Shown one piece after another: positions 18,712-26,937 of a stretch of DNA of 64,000 bases. The notes beneath the pieces were generated by a model that was given only the letters and a program-made list of their open reading frames with translations, searched no databases and was not told the DNA's origin. The position numbers were made by a program, and so were the translations under genes. This DNA is from Pseudarthrobacter sp. W1I19 (GTDB lineage: Bacteria; Actinomycetota; Actinomycetes; Actinomycetales; Micrococcaceae), in the NCBI RefSeq assembly GCF_030817835.1, contig NZ_JAUSZR010000001.1:1488001-1552000 (forward strand). Reading direction: 5' to 3'. Within the stretch, counting starts at the first letter, position 1. Each line of letters starts with the position of its first letter.

Positions 18712-19755
18712 TTAAAGCTTGACCTTCACAGTTTCCCACGCGTTCCGTACGGCGTCATGCTCTTTTGATCCGGAACCGAAAAGCTCGGTGGCAGCCGCAG
18801 CCGTGGCGCGCGCAAAGACGGTGAAGGTGGCGCCGGAGGGAAGAGAACCTCCGGTGAGCGTCTCGTACCAGATGCGCCCGGGGGTGTCCCACGCGTTTCC
18901 GCCCAGCTGTTCGGCCAGCACACAAAACGCACGGTTGGGGATGCCGGAATTGATGTGGACTCCGCCGTTGTCAGCACTGGTCTTCACGTATGAGTCCATG
19001 GAGTCCGGCTGTGGATCCTTTCCCAGCACGTCGTCGTCGTAAGCCGTGCCGGGGGCCTTCATGGAGCGCAAGGCCTGCCCCTGAACCTGGGAGGTGAAAA
19101 GGCCCTCACCAATCAGCCAGCTGGCTTCGGCGGTGGACTGGTTCTTTACATACTGCTCCACGAGGGCGCCGAATACGTCCGACATGGATTCGTTGAGTGC
19201 GCCGGCCTGGTTCCGATACACCAGTCCAGCTGAATACTGGGTGACCCCGTGCGCGAGTTCGTGGCCGATAACAGTGAGGGACTTGGTGAAGCGGTCAAAA
19301 ACTTCGCCGTCACCGTCACCGAAGACCATCTGCGTGCCGTCCCAAAAAGCGTTGTCGTACAGCTTGCCGAAGTGAACGGTGGCGTTCAACGGCAATCCCC
19401 GGCCATCGATCGAGTTCCTGCCGAAGACGTCCGCATACAGCCGGTGCGTGTGGCCGAGCCCGTCATAGGCCTCATCCGCTGCCGGATCTCCGGTAGCGGG
19501 CTCACCCTCTTTCCGGACAAGTTTGCCGGGAAGGACTTCTGAACCCGCGGCGTCGAAAACGGTGCGGTTTGATGGTCCGGGTTTCGCCTGGCGCACTCCT
19601 GCAGGAGTCTCGGGAGCAGCTTGGGTCCGTGCGGCGTGGACTGAGCGGACGTGGCCCAGTGCTTCCCTGGCGGCCCTGGCTGCCGCAGAGAACTCCGGCG
19701 CGTCCTGCCTGGCGAGGCGCCGCAACAGGTAGGGCGGAATGATGGAGCAGTACAT
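18712..19755 (-). CDS. Protealysin-like M4 family metalloprotease
   Basis: 347 residues from ATG 19755, preceded by AAAGGGG at good spacing. The N-terminus MYCSIIPPYLLRRLAR is the short PPL-motif propeptide of protealysin-like peptidases, not a secretory signal. Zinc site HELAH (165-169) with the third ligand in ALNESMSD (E189); the catalytic second domain contains VHINSGIPNRAFC. Protealysin-type enzymes are linked to host-cell invasion or interbacterial uses; the substrate here is unknown. Forms an operon with the emfourin-like gene. Confidence 0.93.
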   Translation of the reverse strand: MYCSIIPPYLLRRLARQDAPEFSAAARAAREALGHVRSVHAARTQAAPETPAGVRQAKPGPSNRTVFDAAGSEVLPGKLVRKEGEPATGDPAADEAYDGLGHTHRLYADVFGRNSIDGRGLPLNATVHFGKLYDNAFWDGTQMVFGDGDGEVFDRFTKSLTVIGHELAHGVTQYSAGLVYRNQAGALNESMSDVFGALVEQYVKNQSTAEASWLIGEGLFTSQVQGQALRSMKAPGTAYDDDVLGKDPQPDSMDSYVKTSADNGGVHINSGIPNRAFCVLAEQLGGNAWDTPGRIWYETLTGGSLPSGATFTVFARATAAAATELFGSGSKEHDAVRNAWETVKVKL

Positions 19756-20063
19756 GTGAGACCCCTTTGCTTCTGTTGGTGTGAACAGCCTACGAGGGGG
19801 CACCGACAAAGCGGCGGAGCGCGCAGGGCCCACGCCGTCAATGTATTTGGCACACTGCGTCGGAGTCTGGTGCCAGCAAGTGTTTGCTGGCCGGTTTCAT
19901 GGGGCGCACAGAGGCGTCCGGTTTTGTCAGACCCCGCCAAGATGATGGAGGTATGGGAACGGACCGGGCGGTGGTGCAGGCGGATGACGTCACTGGTGCG
20001 CTCGCTGAGCGTTCGGAGGCGCCCGGTTTTGTCATACCCCTTCAGGAAGATGGAGGTATGGAA
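19756..20063. other. Intergenic region with tandemly duplicated leader of the DUF222 gene
   Basis: 308 bases between the M4 start and the DUF222 start. The right-hand part carries two direct copies of a roughly 75-base block described separately. The frame is open through the region on the plus strand, but the copied ribosome-site-like GGAGGT in each copy suggests duplicated leader rather than real N-terminal coding sequence. Confidence 0.5.
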
Positions 20064-20090
20064 ATGAATCCGGCGGTGGTGCAGGCGGAG
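19911..20090 (+). repeat. Direct repeat pair with 105-base period covering leader and first codons of DUF222 gene
   Basis: Copy 1 at 19911-19985 and copy 2 at 20016-20090 share GAGGCG-CCGGTTTTGTCA, ACCCC, GATGGAGGTATGG and GCGGTGGTGCAGGCGGA. The 105-base offset is a multiple of three, so the reading frame is kept. Copies differ at scattered positions, so the duplication is not recent. Confidence 0.8.
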
Positions 20091-21899
20091 GGGGCGGTTG
20101 ATGCGTCGGTCGCGGCTTTTATGGCTGCGCTGAGAGATACTGCCGAGTCCGATAATGCAGAGTCCGGCCCGGACGTTTCCGGTGGTGGGGGTGATGGCGC
20201 TGACGGTGCTGATTCCTTTGGGTTTGATGATCCGTTGCAGCGGTTGGTGGATGCGGCGGTGGATATTCTGGCGGCGGTGGGTCGGTCGGAGGCGAAGATC
20301 GCGGCGGTGAAGGCGTTGGCGGTGGCAGTGCTGGCCGGGGCCACGAGGGCGTTGAACGGCCCGGCGTCGTCTCCCCAGGAGGCTTCGGCGCAGGAGAGGA
20401 GCCTGGTGGCTGAGGTCGGGTGCGCGCTGGCGATCGGTGACCGGGCCGCGGGGGCGCTGCTGGCTGAATCCCACGCCCTGACCACGTCATTGCCCAGGGC
20501 GTTGGCGGCGTTGCGGGCCGGGACGATGTCCTGGGCCCATGCCCGGACGATGGTGGAGCAGACCTCCTGCCTGGACCCTGCTGCGGCGGCGGCGTTGGAG
20601 GCGCATTTCCTGGACCCGGACGCCCCGGGCGCGGCCCGCGGGTGCCCGATCGGGGAGATGCCGGCGTACCGGTTCAAGGCCCGGGCCCGGGACTGGCGGG
20701 AACGCCACCACCCCGAAAGCCTGGAGAAACGCCACGCCAGGAGTGTGGCGGACCGGCGGGTGGAGTACTGGCCGGACAACGACGGGATGGCCTGGGTCGC
20801 CGCGCTCCTGCCCGGGGACCAGGCCTCGGCGATCTGGAACAGGCTCAGCGCCATCGCCCGCGGCAAGCAAGGCCCCGCCGAAACCCGCAGCCTGCCCGAG
20901 CTCAAAGCAGACACCTTCACCGAAGGCCTCCTCACTACCGGCACCACAGCCGGCAACACCGCCAACGACGTGGGTACCGGCGGCGATCGCGGAGCTGGCG
21001 ATGAAATCAGCGCAAGCAGTGTCAGCAACGGTGCTGACAGTACCGGCGGCGGCAACAGTGCCGGGGACGGCGAACCGGATGGTCCCCGCCAAGGTGATGG
21101 AACCACTTCAGGAACAGCTCCTGGTTTAGGATCACCGATCCGGGCGCAGGTGCTGGTCACCGTGCCGGTCTGCTCCCTGATGGGCCTGACTGATGAGCCG
21201 GCGATGCTGGACGGGTTCGGACCCATCCCGCCTTCGATGGCACGCAGGCTCGTCGCAGATGGGGCCGCCTCGTTCTACCGGGTTCTGGTGGATCCGCGGG
21301 ATGGGGCGCCGCTGGAGATCGGCCGCACCAGCTACCGGGTGAGCAAGGCGATGCGGAACTGGCTCAGGCTGCGGGACGGCAAATGCCCCTTCCCCGGCTG
21401 CAACAACCCATCCCTGGACAACGAGGCGGACCATATTCTGGCCTGGGCCAAGGGCGGCAGCACGGGGGTATCGAACCTGGGACAACCCTGCCGGAAACAT
21501 CACAAGCTTCGCCACACCAGCGGCTGGAAACCCACCCCGGCCAGCAAAACAGAATCACCCGGCTGGACCTCACCCACCGGACGGCACTATAAAAGCGAAT
21601 ACCAGGACTGGGAACCACCCCACTGGCCAGACACAGCCGTGCCCGAGAGCATCCGTGAGTTCGATGAACTCCTGCAACTGTGGGAACTCCCCGATGACCT
21701 TTCCGGAGTACCGACACCGCCGGAGGACCTTTCCGAAGCCTGCCCTCCGCCGGTCGAACCACCTTTCCCCCATGAACTTTTTCAAGACGACATTCCGGAA
21801 GAGACGTTTGCGGACTGGTTCCTGTCGCAAGACAAGCCCCCGAAAGACCCGTTACCACACCTGCTAACCCAACCCGGTAAGCCGGCTACCTGGGGTTAG
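20064..21899 (+). CDS. DUF222 / HNH endonuclease signature protein (13E12-repeat type)
   Basis: 611 residues from ATG 20064, chosen because GGAGGT lies 7 bases upstream; ATG 20058 and starts back to 19884 are in frame but sit inside the duplicated leader. The N-terminal DUF222 domain (about 50-330; RSVADRRVEYWPDNDGMAWVAALL) is followed by a Gly/Thr/Ser-rich linker and a C-terminal HNH motif with CPFPGCNNPSLDNEADHI, WAKGG and CRKHHKLRHTSGW. The family is abundant and multi-copy in Arthrobacter and mycobacteria (13E12 repeat family), with presumed nuclease activity but no established role. The tail is Pro/Glu-rich. Confidence 0.9.
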   Translation: MNPAVVQAEGAVDASVAAFMAALRDTAESDNAESGPDVSGGGGDGADGADSFGFDDPLQRLVDAAVDILAAVGRSEAKIAAVKALAVAVLAGATRALNGPASSPQEASAQERSLVAEVGCALAIGDRAAGALLAESHALTTSLPRALAALRAGTMSWAHARTMVEQTSCLDPAAAAALEAHFLDPDAPGAARGCPIGEMPAYRFKARARDWRERHHPESLEKRHARSVADRRVEYWPDNDGMAWVAALLPGDQASAIWNRLSAIARGKQGPAETRSLPELKADTFTEGLLTTGTTAGNTANDVGTGGDRGAGDEISASSVSNGADSTGGGNSAGDGEPDGPRQGDGTTSGTAPGLGSPIRAQVLVTVPVCSLMGLTDEPAMLDGFGPIPPSMARRLVADGAASFYRVLVDPRDGAPLEIGRTSYRVSKAMRNWLRLRDGKCPFPGCNNPSLDNEADHILAWAKGGSTGVSNLGQPCRKHHKLRHTSGWKPTPASKTESPGWTSPTGRHYKSEYQDWEPPHWPDTAVPESIREFDELLQLWELPDDLSGVPTPPEDLSEACPPPVEPPFPHELFQDDIPEETFADWFLSQDKPPKDPLPHLLTQPGKPATWG

Positions 21900-21932
21900 C
21901 GGGTTAGCCACCACCTGATCCGGATAAAAGAG

Positions 21933-21962
21933 AAGCACCCTGGCCGTGTGACCAGGGTGCTT
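21933..21962. terminator. Bidirectional hairpin terminator between the DUF222 gene and tRNA-Arg
   Basis: Perfect 11-base stem AAGCACCCTGG (21933-21943) / CCAGGGTGCTT (21952-21962) with an 8-base loop. On the minus strand it is followed by TCTCTTTTATCC, so it best terminates the tRNA transcript; it can also end the convergent DUF222 transcript. Confidence 0.8.
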
Positions 21963-21969
21963 CAGATGG

Positions 21970-22042
21970 TGCCCTCGATAGGATTCGAACCTACGACCTT
22001 CTGCTCCGGAGGCAGACGCTCTATCCCCTGAGCTACGAGGGC
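21970..22042 (-). tRNA. tRNA-Arg (anticodon CCG)
   Basis: 73 nucleotides on the minus strand with a complete cloverleaf: acceptor GCCCTCG/CGAGGGC, D stem GCTC/GAGC, anticodon stem TCTGC/GCAGA with loop CTCCGGA (anticodon CCG, reads CGG), T stem GTAGG/CCTAT (with one G-T pair) and loop TTCGAAT, discriminator A. CCA is not encoded. Confidence 0.97.
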
Positions 22043-22137
22043 AATCCGGGGTTCCTGCCGTTGCGGGCGGGACGTCCTAGAGCTTAGCAGTAAGGTGGCC
22101 CGCAAGGGAAAATCGCCCCCGCCGCGAGTCCTTCAAA

Positions 22138-22178
22138 GCCAGCCAAGGTCAGCAACTGCAGCCAGCCAAGGCTAGCAA
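22138..22178. repeat. Short direct repeat, two 18-base copies
   Basis: GCCAGCCAAGG plus TCAGCAA (22138-22155) and GCCAGCCAAGG plus CTAGCAA (22161-22178), 23-base period, in the gap between the tRNA and the flavin cassette. No function is apparent. Confidence 0.55.
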
Positions 22179-22201
22179 TCAAGACCACAAGGCTTCGGAT
22201 A

Positions 22202-23746
22202 TCAGTACCCGGAGAACGAATCCACGTGCACGCGCCTCGCCCCGGCCTCACGCGCCGCCCGCCGCAAAGAGGCAACGCTGGCCGGTGAACCCGAAATATA
22301 CACATCGCGCTCGGCCACATCCGGGACCGCGGCCCTGAGGGCTTCCCCGTCCAGCGCAGAGCCGTCCGCCGGGAAGGCAGTGATGTGTGGGGGAGGCACC
22401 GAGCCATCCGCGATCCTGGCGATCACCCGAACGCCTGCCGCGTTCAGCTCGTCAGCATAGGCAACCTCATCGGCAGTCCTGGCAAGCAGGAGGAGGACAG
22501 CGTCGCGGTCCCGCAGGCCGCCGGATGAGATATGCGAGAGGAACGGGGTGATGCCGATCCCGGCGGCAATCAGAAGCACTGGCTTCCGGGGATCGCGGGG
22601 GAGCACAAAGTCGCCACCCACCGAGGTGGCTGTCACCGCATCGCCGGGCTTCAAGGAAAGCAAGACCTTCTTGGCGGCGGACACGGGCTCGGCCGTCCGC
22701 ACGCCAAACTTCACCAGGCGCTCACCGGGGGAGCCCGTCAAACTGAACACCCGGCGTCGTCCTTTCCCATCCGCCTTCGCGTGCGGAAGGTCCAGCTCCA
22801 TGTACTGCCCCGGCAGGAAACGGACGGGGCGGGAGGGCTCGAAGGAGAACTCGGTGGTACTGGGTGTCAGTGGCCTCGTACCGGTGAGCGTCAAGCTCAC
22901 GCCGCCCCTTTGGCCCGCCATAAAAGCGAGCAGATTGCCCAGCAACAGCGCACCCTCTGGTGAATTCGCCAGGAAGCCGAAGTTGTAGGGGACGGCAAAC
23001 ACCACGCCCACCACGGCTGCCAACCCCAGTTGCTGCCACCTGCGCGGCGGCAGCGTCAGCGGCTCGGTGAGCATGAACCCCACAAAGAACAGCAGCGGCC
23101 GCTGGGCAAGAGCCTGCCACAGGGCCATTCCTGCCGACATGCCGGCCTGCAGCAGTTCCTGGCTGATGATTGCCGTGGCCACCACAAGGAAGACGGCCGC
23201 CATCAGGAACTTCCGGGTGCGGTACAGGACCAAGAGGACACCAGGAACCAGCAGCCACAGGATGGCAGGCGTCGCAGCCCACCACGTGGCAATGTTCAGG
23301 CCCGTGAGCCCGGCCGCGAAGGCGCCTGCAGCCGCGGGATTGAAGATATGGCGGCCGCGCCACGCCAGGGCGTACTTCGACGCCGAGGCGAGCACGCAAG
23401 CCAACGCCACCCCCGCCACATCCATGGGCACGAAGGACGGCCAAAACAGGAAATACAGCAGCAGGCCGGTGATCAACGAGGACTCCGAGTGGGGCCGCAC
23501 ATGGAACAGCGCCGCCAGGGCCCTGTTCGAGGCGTACGTCAGGCCCAGGCACAGGACCAGGTGTCCGAGCATCTCGGGGATGCCGAACGTCAGCCAACCA
23601 AGGGCATCGAGCAGCAAGCTGTAGGCCGCAAGCGCCGCGAGGACCAGGAGGACCAGCCGGTACATGGTGAACCGGCCCAGCGCCGTATCCACGCGGCCGG
23701 CCAGGGAGGGGGCCGGCCCTGCTTTTGGAGTTTCAACAGGGCTCAT
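22202..23746 (-). CDS. NqrB/RnfD-like membrane domain fused to ferredoxin-NADP reductase-like FAD/NAD domain
   Basis: 514 residues from ATG 23746. Residues about 28-280 form a polytopic membrane domain with NQR2/RnfD landmarks (SSLITGLLLYF, HIFNPAAAGAFA, WWAATP, FMLTEPLTLPPRR); T159 in AATP matches the threonine that carries covalent FMN in NqrB/RnfD. Residues about 285-514 are a flavoreductase: FAD motif RRVFSLTGSP, then GIGITPF and a C-terminal DSFSGY. It should take electrons from NAD(P)H via FAD, pass them to a membrane FMN and outward. Overlaps the ApbE gene by ATGA; third gene of a cassette that also encodes an FMN-binding lipoprotein. The final acceptor is not evident. Confidence 0.82.
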   Translation of the reverse strand: MSPVETPKAGPAPSLAGRVDTALGRFTMYRLVLLVLAALAAYSLLLDALGWLTFGIPEMLGHLVLCLGLTYASNRALAALFHVRPHSESSLITGLLLYFLFWPSFVPMDVAGVALACVLASASKYALAWRGRHIFNPAAAGAFAAGLTGLNIATWWAATPAILWLLVPGVLLVLYRTRKFLMAAVFLVVATAIISQELLQAGMSAGMALWQALAQRPLLFFVGFMLTEPLTLPPRRWQQLGLAAVVGVVFAVPYNFGFLANSPEGALLLGNLLAFMAGQRGGVSLTLTGTRPLTPSTTEFSFEPSRPVRFLPGQYMELDLPHAKADGKGRRRVFSLTGSPGERLVKFGVRTAEPVSAAKKVLLSLKPGDAVTATSVGGDFVLPRDPRKPVLLIAAGIGITPFLSHISSGGLRDRDAVLLLLARTADEVAYADELNAAGVRVIARIADGSVPPPHITAFPADGSALDGEALRAAVPDVAERDVYISGSPASVASLRRAAREAGARRVHVDSFSGY

Positions 23747-24615
23747 GTGAACAGTGTCCCTTCGAAGTCGGCGGAGCGGGCCGCGCTGCCATCGGAAAAC
23801 ACGGTGAGCCAGGAGAAATCGAATTGCTCCTGGAGCTGGTCTCCGGGGACAAAGAAAAGGGCGGTGGCCAAGGCGTCGGCCAGCATTGCGGTGTCCGCCA
23901 GGGCCCACGTGGCGACGGCGGTCCGGACGGGTTCGCCAGTGGTGCCGTCCAGCACGTGGTGCAGTCCGTCCCCCCAGGCGCGCCGGTTGGAAGCCGAGGC
24001 GCACAGGGCCCGGTCCGCCAGCGGAACGATCCCGATGGCCTGTGCAGGATTGTAGGGATGCTCCAACGCCACCTCGGTGGGCAGCGGACCGCACGCCAGC
24101 AGGTCGCCGCTGGCATCGATGATGAATGCGTCCAGCCCTTCGGCAAGAAGCTCGTCCGCGAGCAGGTCAACCAGCAGGCCTTTACCAGCAGCCCCGATAT
24201 CCAGCACCACCGGGGCAGTGGTGGTGATGGTGGTGCCAGCCCACTCAAGGACCGCGTCCCAGGGCGGCGCCGCTAGAGGGGAGCCGGAGGGCTTAAGGGA
24301 ATATCCGGCGTCGTACCCCAGCCGTTCAAGGGAAGCGCCGATCAGTGGGGTCATGGCGCCGTCGGTCATGCCGTACAGGGTCCGGTACAGGGCACCAAGC
24401 CGAACGGCCTCATTCGCAAACTCATATCGTCCCGGCTTGCGGGCCAGGGCGCTGACGCGGGAATCGGATCGGAAACGGGACCACTCGGCGTCGAAACGCT
24501 CCACCCGTTCCGCCAGACGCGCCCTGACCGGCCCACTCAGCGGAACGGGCGTGGAAATCTCCCACTGCGTCCCGATCCCCTCGAACGCAAAATCCTCCCA
24601 GTCCCCATCCGGCAC
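23743..24615 (-). CDS. apbE: FAD:protein FMN transferase (ApbE)
   Basis: 290 residues. ApbE family: GIGTQWEI at the N-terminus, DIGAAGKGLLVDLLADELLAEG, IIDASGDLLACG, HHVLDGTTGEPV and ADTAMLADALATALF, with the Mg-binding Asp/Thr region in place. It transfers FMN from FAD to a Thr or Ser of target proteins. No obvious signal peptide or lipobox, unlike many periplasmic ApbE proteins. Sits between its two likely substrates: 3 bases after the FMN-binding lipoprotein gene and overlapping the NqrB/RnfD-like gene, which supports a dedicated flavinylation role. Confidence 0.92.
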   Translation of the reverse strand: MPDGDWEDFAFEGIGTQWEISTPVPLSGPVRARLAERVERFDAEWSRFRSDSRVSALARKPGRYEFANEAVRLGALYRTLYGMTDGAMTPLIGASLERLGYDAGYSLKPSGSPLAAPPWDAVLEWAGTTITTTAPVVLDIGAAGKGLLVDLLADELLAEGLDAFIIDASGDLLACGPLPTEVALEHPYNPAQAIGIVPLADRALCASASNRRAWGDGLHHVLDGTTGEPVRTAVATWALADTAMLADALATALFFVPGDQLQEQFDFSWLTVFSDGSAARSADFEGTLFT

Positions 24616-24618
24616 AGG

Positions 24619-25107
24619 CTACTGCGCCTCCTGCTTGATCTTGTCCACTGCCTGGTTGAACCCGCCGCTGGTCAGCGAAGAACCGGCAACTTTGGAGACA
24701 TTAAGTTCGTCGATGTTCTTGCCCACGATCTGCGCCGCAATGCCGCCGGCGAATTGCCCCTGGAACTTGCGGGTGTTCGGGTTGGACGGGTGCTGGGTGA
24801 TGTTGACGCCCGTGACGGTGCCACCGGCCAGGGTAAGTTCCACCCCCACCGTCTCCGTTCCATTGGGGGAAACGTAATTTCCATCAGCGCTGTAGGTTCC
24901 GTCCTTGTACGTGGAACCGCTGCCGGCCAGCGACGACGTCCCGGCGGACGGACTGGCGGCAGAAGTCTCCGCAACGCTGCCCCCGGGGGCGGCGGGTGTG
25001 CTCTCGGCGGCGGAAGGCGCGCATCCGGCTACGGTTCCAGCGAGGGACAGGCCGGCGATTCCGGCGAAAACACTCTTGCGGACTGACGGTCTCATCAAGG
25101 CTCTCAT
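24619..25107 (-). CDS. FMN-binding domain lipoprotein
   Basis: 162 residues. Lipoprotein signal with lipobox AGC at Cys29, a Ser/Ala/Thr-rich linker (30-65), then a small FMN_bind domain (TYKDGTYSADGNYVSPNGTETV...). The flavinylation motif reads AGSSLTS (141-147) where the family usually has SGATxTS, so Ser144 replaces the usual modified Thr. First gene of the cassette with ApbE and the membrane reductase; it would receive electrons at the outer face of the membrane. A start at the second Met (25095) is also possible. Confidence 0.88.
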   Translation of the reverse strand: MRALMRPSVRKSVFAGIAGLSLAGTVAGCAPSAAESTPAAPGGSVAETSAASPSAGTSSLAGSGSTYKDGTYSADGNYVSPNGTETVGVELTLAGGTVTGVNITQHPSNPNTRKFQGQFAGGIAAQIVGKNIDELNVSKVAGSSLTSGGFNQAVDKIKQEAQ

Positions 25108-25267
25108 TTCGTTTAAGTGTTCGTGGCAGTGTTTACGAAGGTGTCAACGTCAAACCCAGCGTATTGGTTCACCTTGTAGCTGGCTTGTGTATTCCCTGTG
25201 GAATGCCTGTCACGGCGCTGAACGTCCCAATTCTTTTGCTGTCACCAGCCCCCGGTAGGCTAGAGGG

Positions 25268-26932
25268 GTGACTCCCGAAGAACTCTCCCTCGCCATATCC
25301 GCCTGCCTGAAAGACGCCGTCGCCGCCGGCGAGATCGCCCTTTCAGCATCAGCAGTGCCAGACGAGGTACGCGTGGAGCGGCCCAAGAACCGCGAGCACG
25401 GAGACTGGGCCACCAACATTGCCCTGCAGCTTGCCAAGCAGGCCGGCACCAACCCGCGCGAGTTCGCCACCGTGCTGAGCGCGCGGCTTAAATCGATCGA
25501 CGGCGTCTTCGCAGTGGATATCGCCGGACCCGGCTTCCTGAACATCACCGTGGATGCTGCCACGGCCGGCGCGCTCGCCAAGGTCATTGTTGAGTCCGGA
25601 AGGCAGTACGGAACCAATACGGCGCTCGCCGGGCACACGGTGAATATGGAGTTCGTCTCCGCCAACCCCACAGGCCCCCTGCACATCGGCCATACGCGCT
25701 GGGCCGCCCTGGGCGATGCCATTGCGCGCGTGCTCCGCGCCTCCGGAGCGGACGTCACGGCCGAGTACTACATCAACGACGCCGGCTCACAGATGAACAC
25801 CTTTGCCACCTCCGTGTACTCCCGCCTGCACGGCCTCCCCGTCCCCGACGGCGGATACCCCGGACAGTACATCGCTGACCTTGGCCACGAGGTGCTCACG
25901 GCACACCCGGATATCCGCGAACTCACCGAAGTTGCTGCCCTGCCGGTCATCCGCGCGGCCGCCTATGAGGCCCAGATGAAGGACATCAAGGCCACCCTGG
26001 CGGACTTCGGCGTCGAGTTCGATGTGTTCTTCTCCGAGCAGGAACTGCACGACGCCGGCGCTATCGAAAGTGCCGTTGCCCGCCTTCGCGAGCAGGGCCA
26101 CGTGTTCGACGACGGCGGTGCCGTCTGGCTGCGGACCACCGACTTTGGCGACGACAAGGACCGCGTGATGATCCGCGCGAACGGCGAGCCCACCTACTTC
26201 GCCGCGGATGCCGCCTACTACCTCTCCAAGAAGGACCGCGGCTTCACCGAGAAGATCTACCTGCTCGGCGCGGACCACCACGGGTACATCAACCGGCTCA
26301 AGGCCATCGCCGCCTGCGCCGGGGACGATCCCGAGGTGAATATCGAGGTGCTGATCGGCCAGCTGGTGTCCGTGAACGGCGCCAAGCTGTCCAAGCGGGC
26401 CGGCAACATCATCGAGCTCAAGGACCTGATCGACTGGCTGGGCAAGGACGCCGTCCGCTACTCGCTGGCGCGGTTCCCCGCAGATTCGCCGCTGACGCTG
26501 GACCCGGAGCTGCTGAAGAAGCACAGCAACGAGAACCCGGTGTTCTACGTGCAGTACGCCCATGCCCGCTCCCGTGGCGCCGCCCGCAACGCGGTGGCAG
26601 CCGGGGTGGAGCGCCAGGTGGACGGCAAGGACAGCTTCGACGCCGCGCTCCTGGACCACGCCACCGAAAACGAACTGCTCTCCTACCTGGGCAGCTACCC
26701 TTCCATCGTGGCCAAGGCCGCGGAACTGCGCGAGCCGCACCGCGTGGCACGGCACCTCGAAGCGATCGCCGGCGCCTACCACCGCTGGTACGACGCCTGC
26801 CGCATTGCGCCGATGGGCGACGAACCGGTGACCGATGTGAACCGCACCCGGCTGTGGCTCAACGATGCCACCAGCCAGGTGCTGGCGAACGGCCTGGACC
26901 TGCTCGGCGTTTCCGCGCCGGAACGGATGTGA
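25268..26932 (+). CDS. argS: Arginyl-tRNA synthetase
   Basis: 554 residues, class I synthetase: HIGH motif at 139-142 (GPLHIGHTRW), N-terminal Add-1 domain, YYINDAGSQMN, the KMSKS-equivalent LSKRAGNIIEL, and the DALR anticodon domain (HLEAIAGAYHRWYDACRIAP). Charges tRNA-Arg. GTG start. Promoter is in the 160-base gap shared with the divergent flavin cassette. First gene of the long conserved block; its stop lies at the lysA start. Confidence 0.97.
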   Translation: MTPEELSLAISACLKDAVAAGEIALSASAVPDEVRVERPKNREHGDWATNIALQLAKQAGTNPREFATVLSARLKSIDGVFAVDIAGPGFLNITVDAATAGALAKVIVESGRQYGTNTALAGHTVNMEFVSANPTGPLHIGHTRWAALGDAIARVLRASGADVTAEYYINDAGSQMNTFATSVYSRLHGLPVPDGGYPGQYIADLGHEVLTAHPDIRELTEVAALPVIRAAAYEAQMKDIKATLADFGVEFDVFFSEQELHDAGAIESAVARLREQGHVFDDGGAVWLRTTDFGDDKDRVMIRANGEPTYFAADAAYYLSKKDRGFTEKIYLLGADHHGYINRLKAIAACAGDDPEVNIEVLIGQLVSVNGAKLSKRAGNIIELKDLIDWLGKDAVRYSLARFPADSPLTLDPELLKKHSNENPVFYVQYAHARSRGAARNAVAAGVERQVDGKDSFDAALLDHATENELLSYLGSYPSIVAKAAELREPHRVARHLEAIAGAYHRWYDACRIAPMGDEPVTDVNRTRLWLNDATSQVLANGLDLLGVSAPERM

Positions 26933-26937
26933 CGGAA

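Noticed and set aside
19884..20063. In-frame N-terminal extension of the DUF222 protein
   Set aside because: Falls inside a duplicated leader with ribosome-site-like sequence; the start at 20064 has the best signal.
22138..22178. CRISPR-like repeat
   Set aside because: Only two copies and a 5-base gap; not a CRISPR array.
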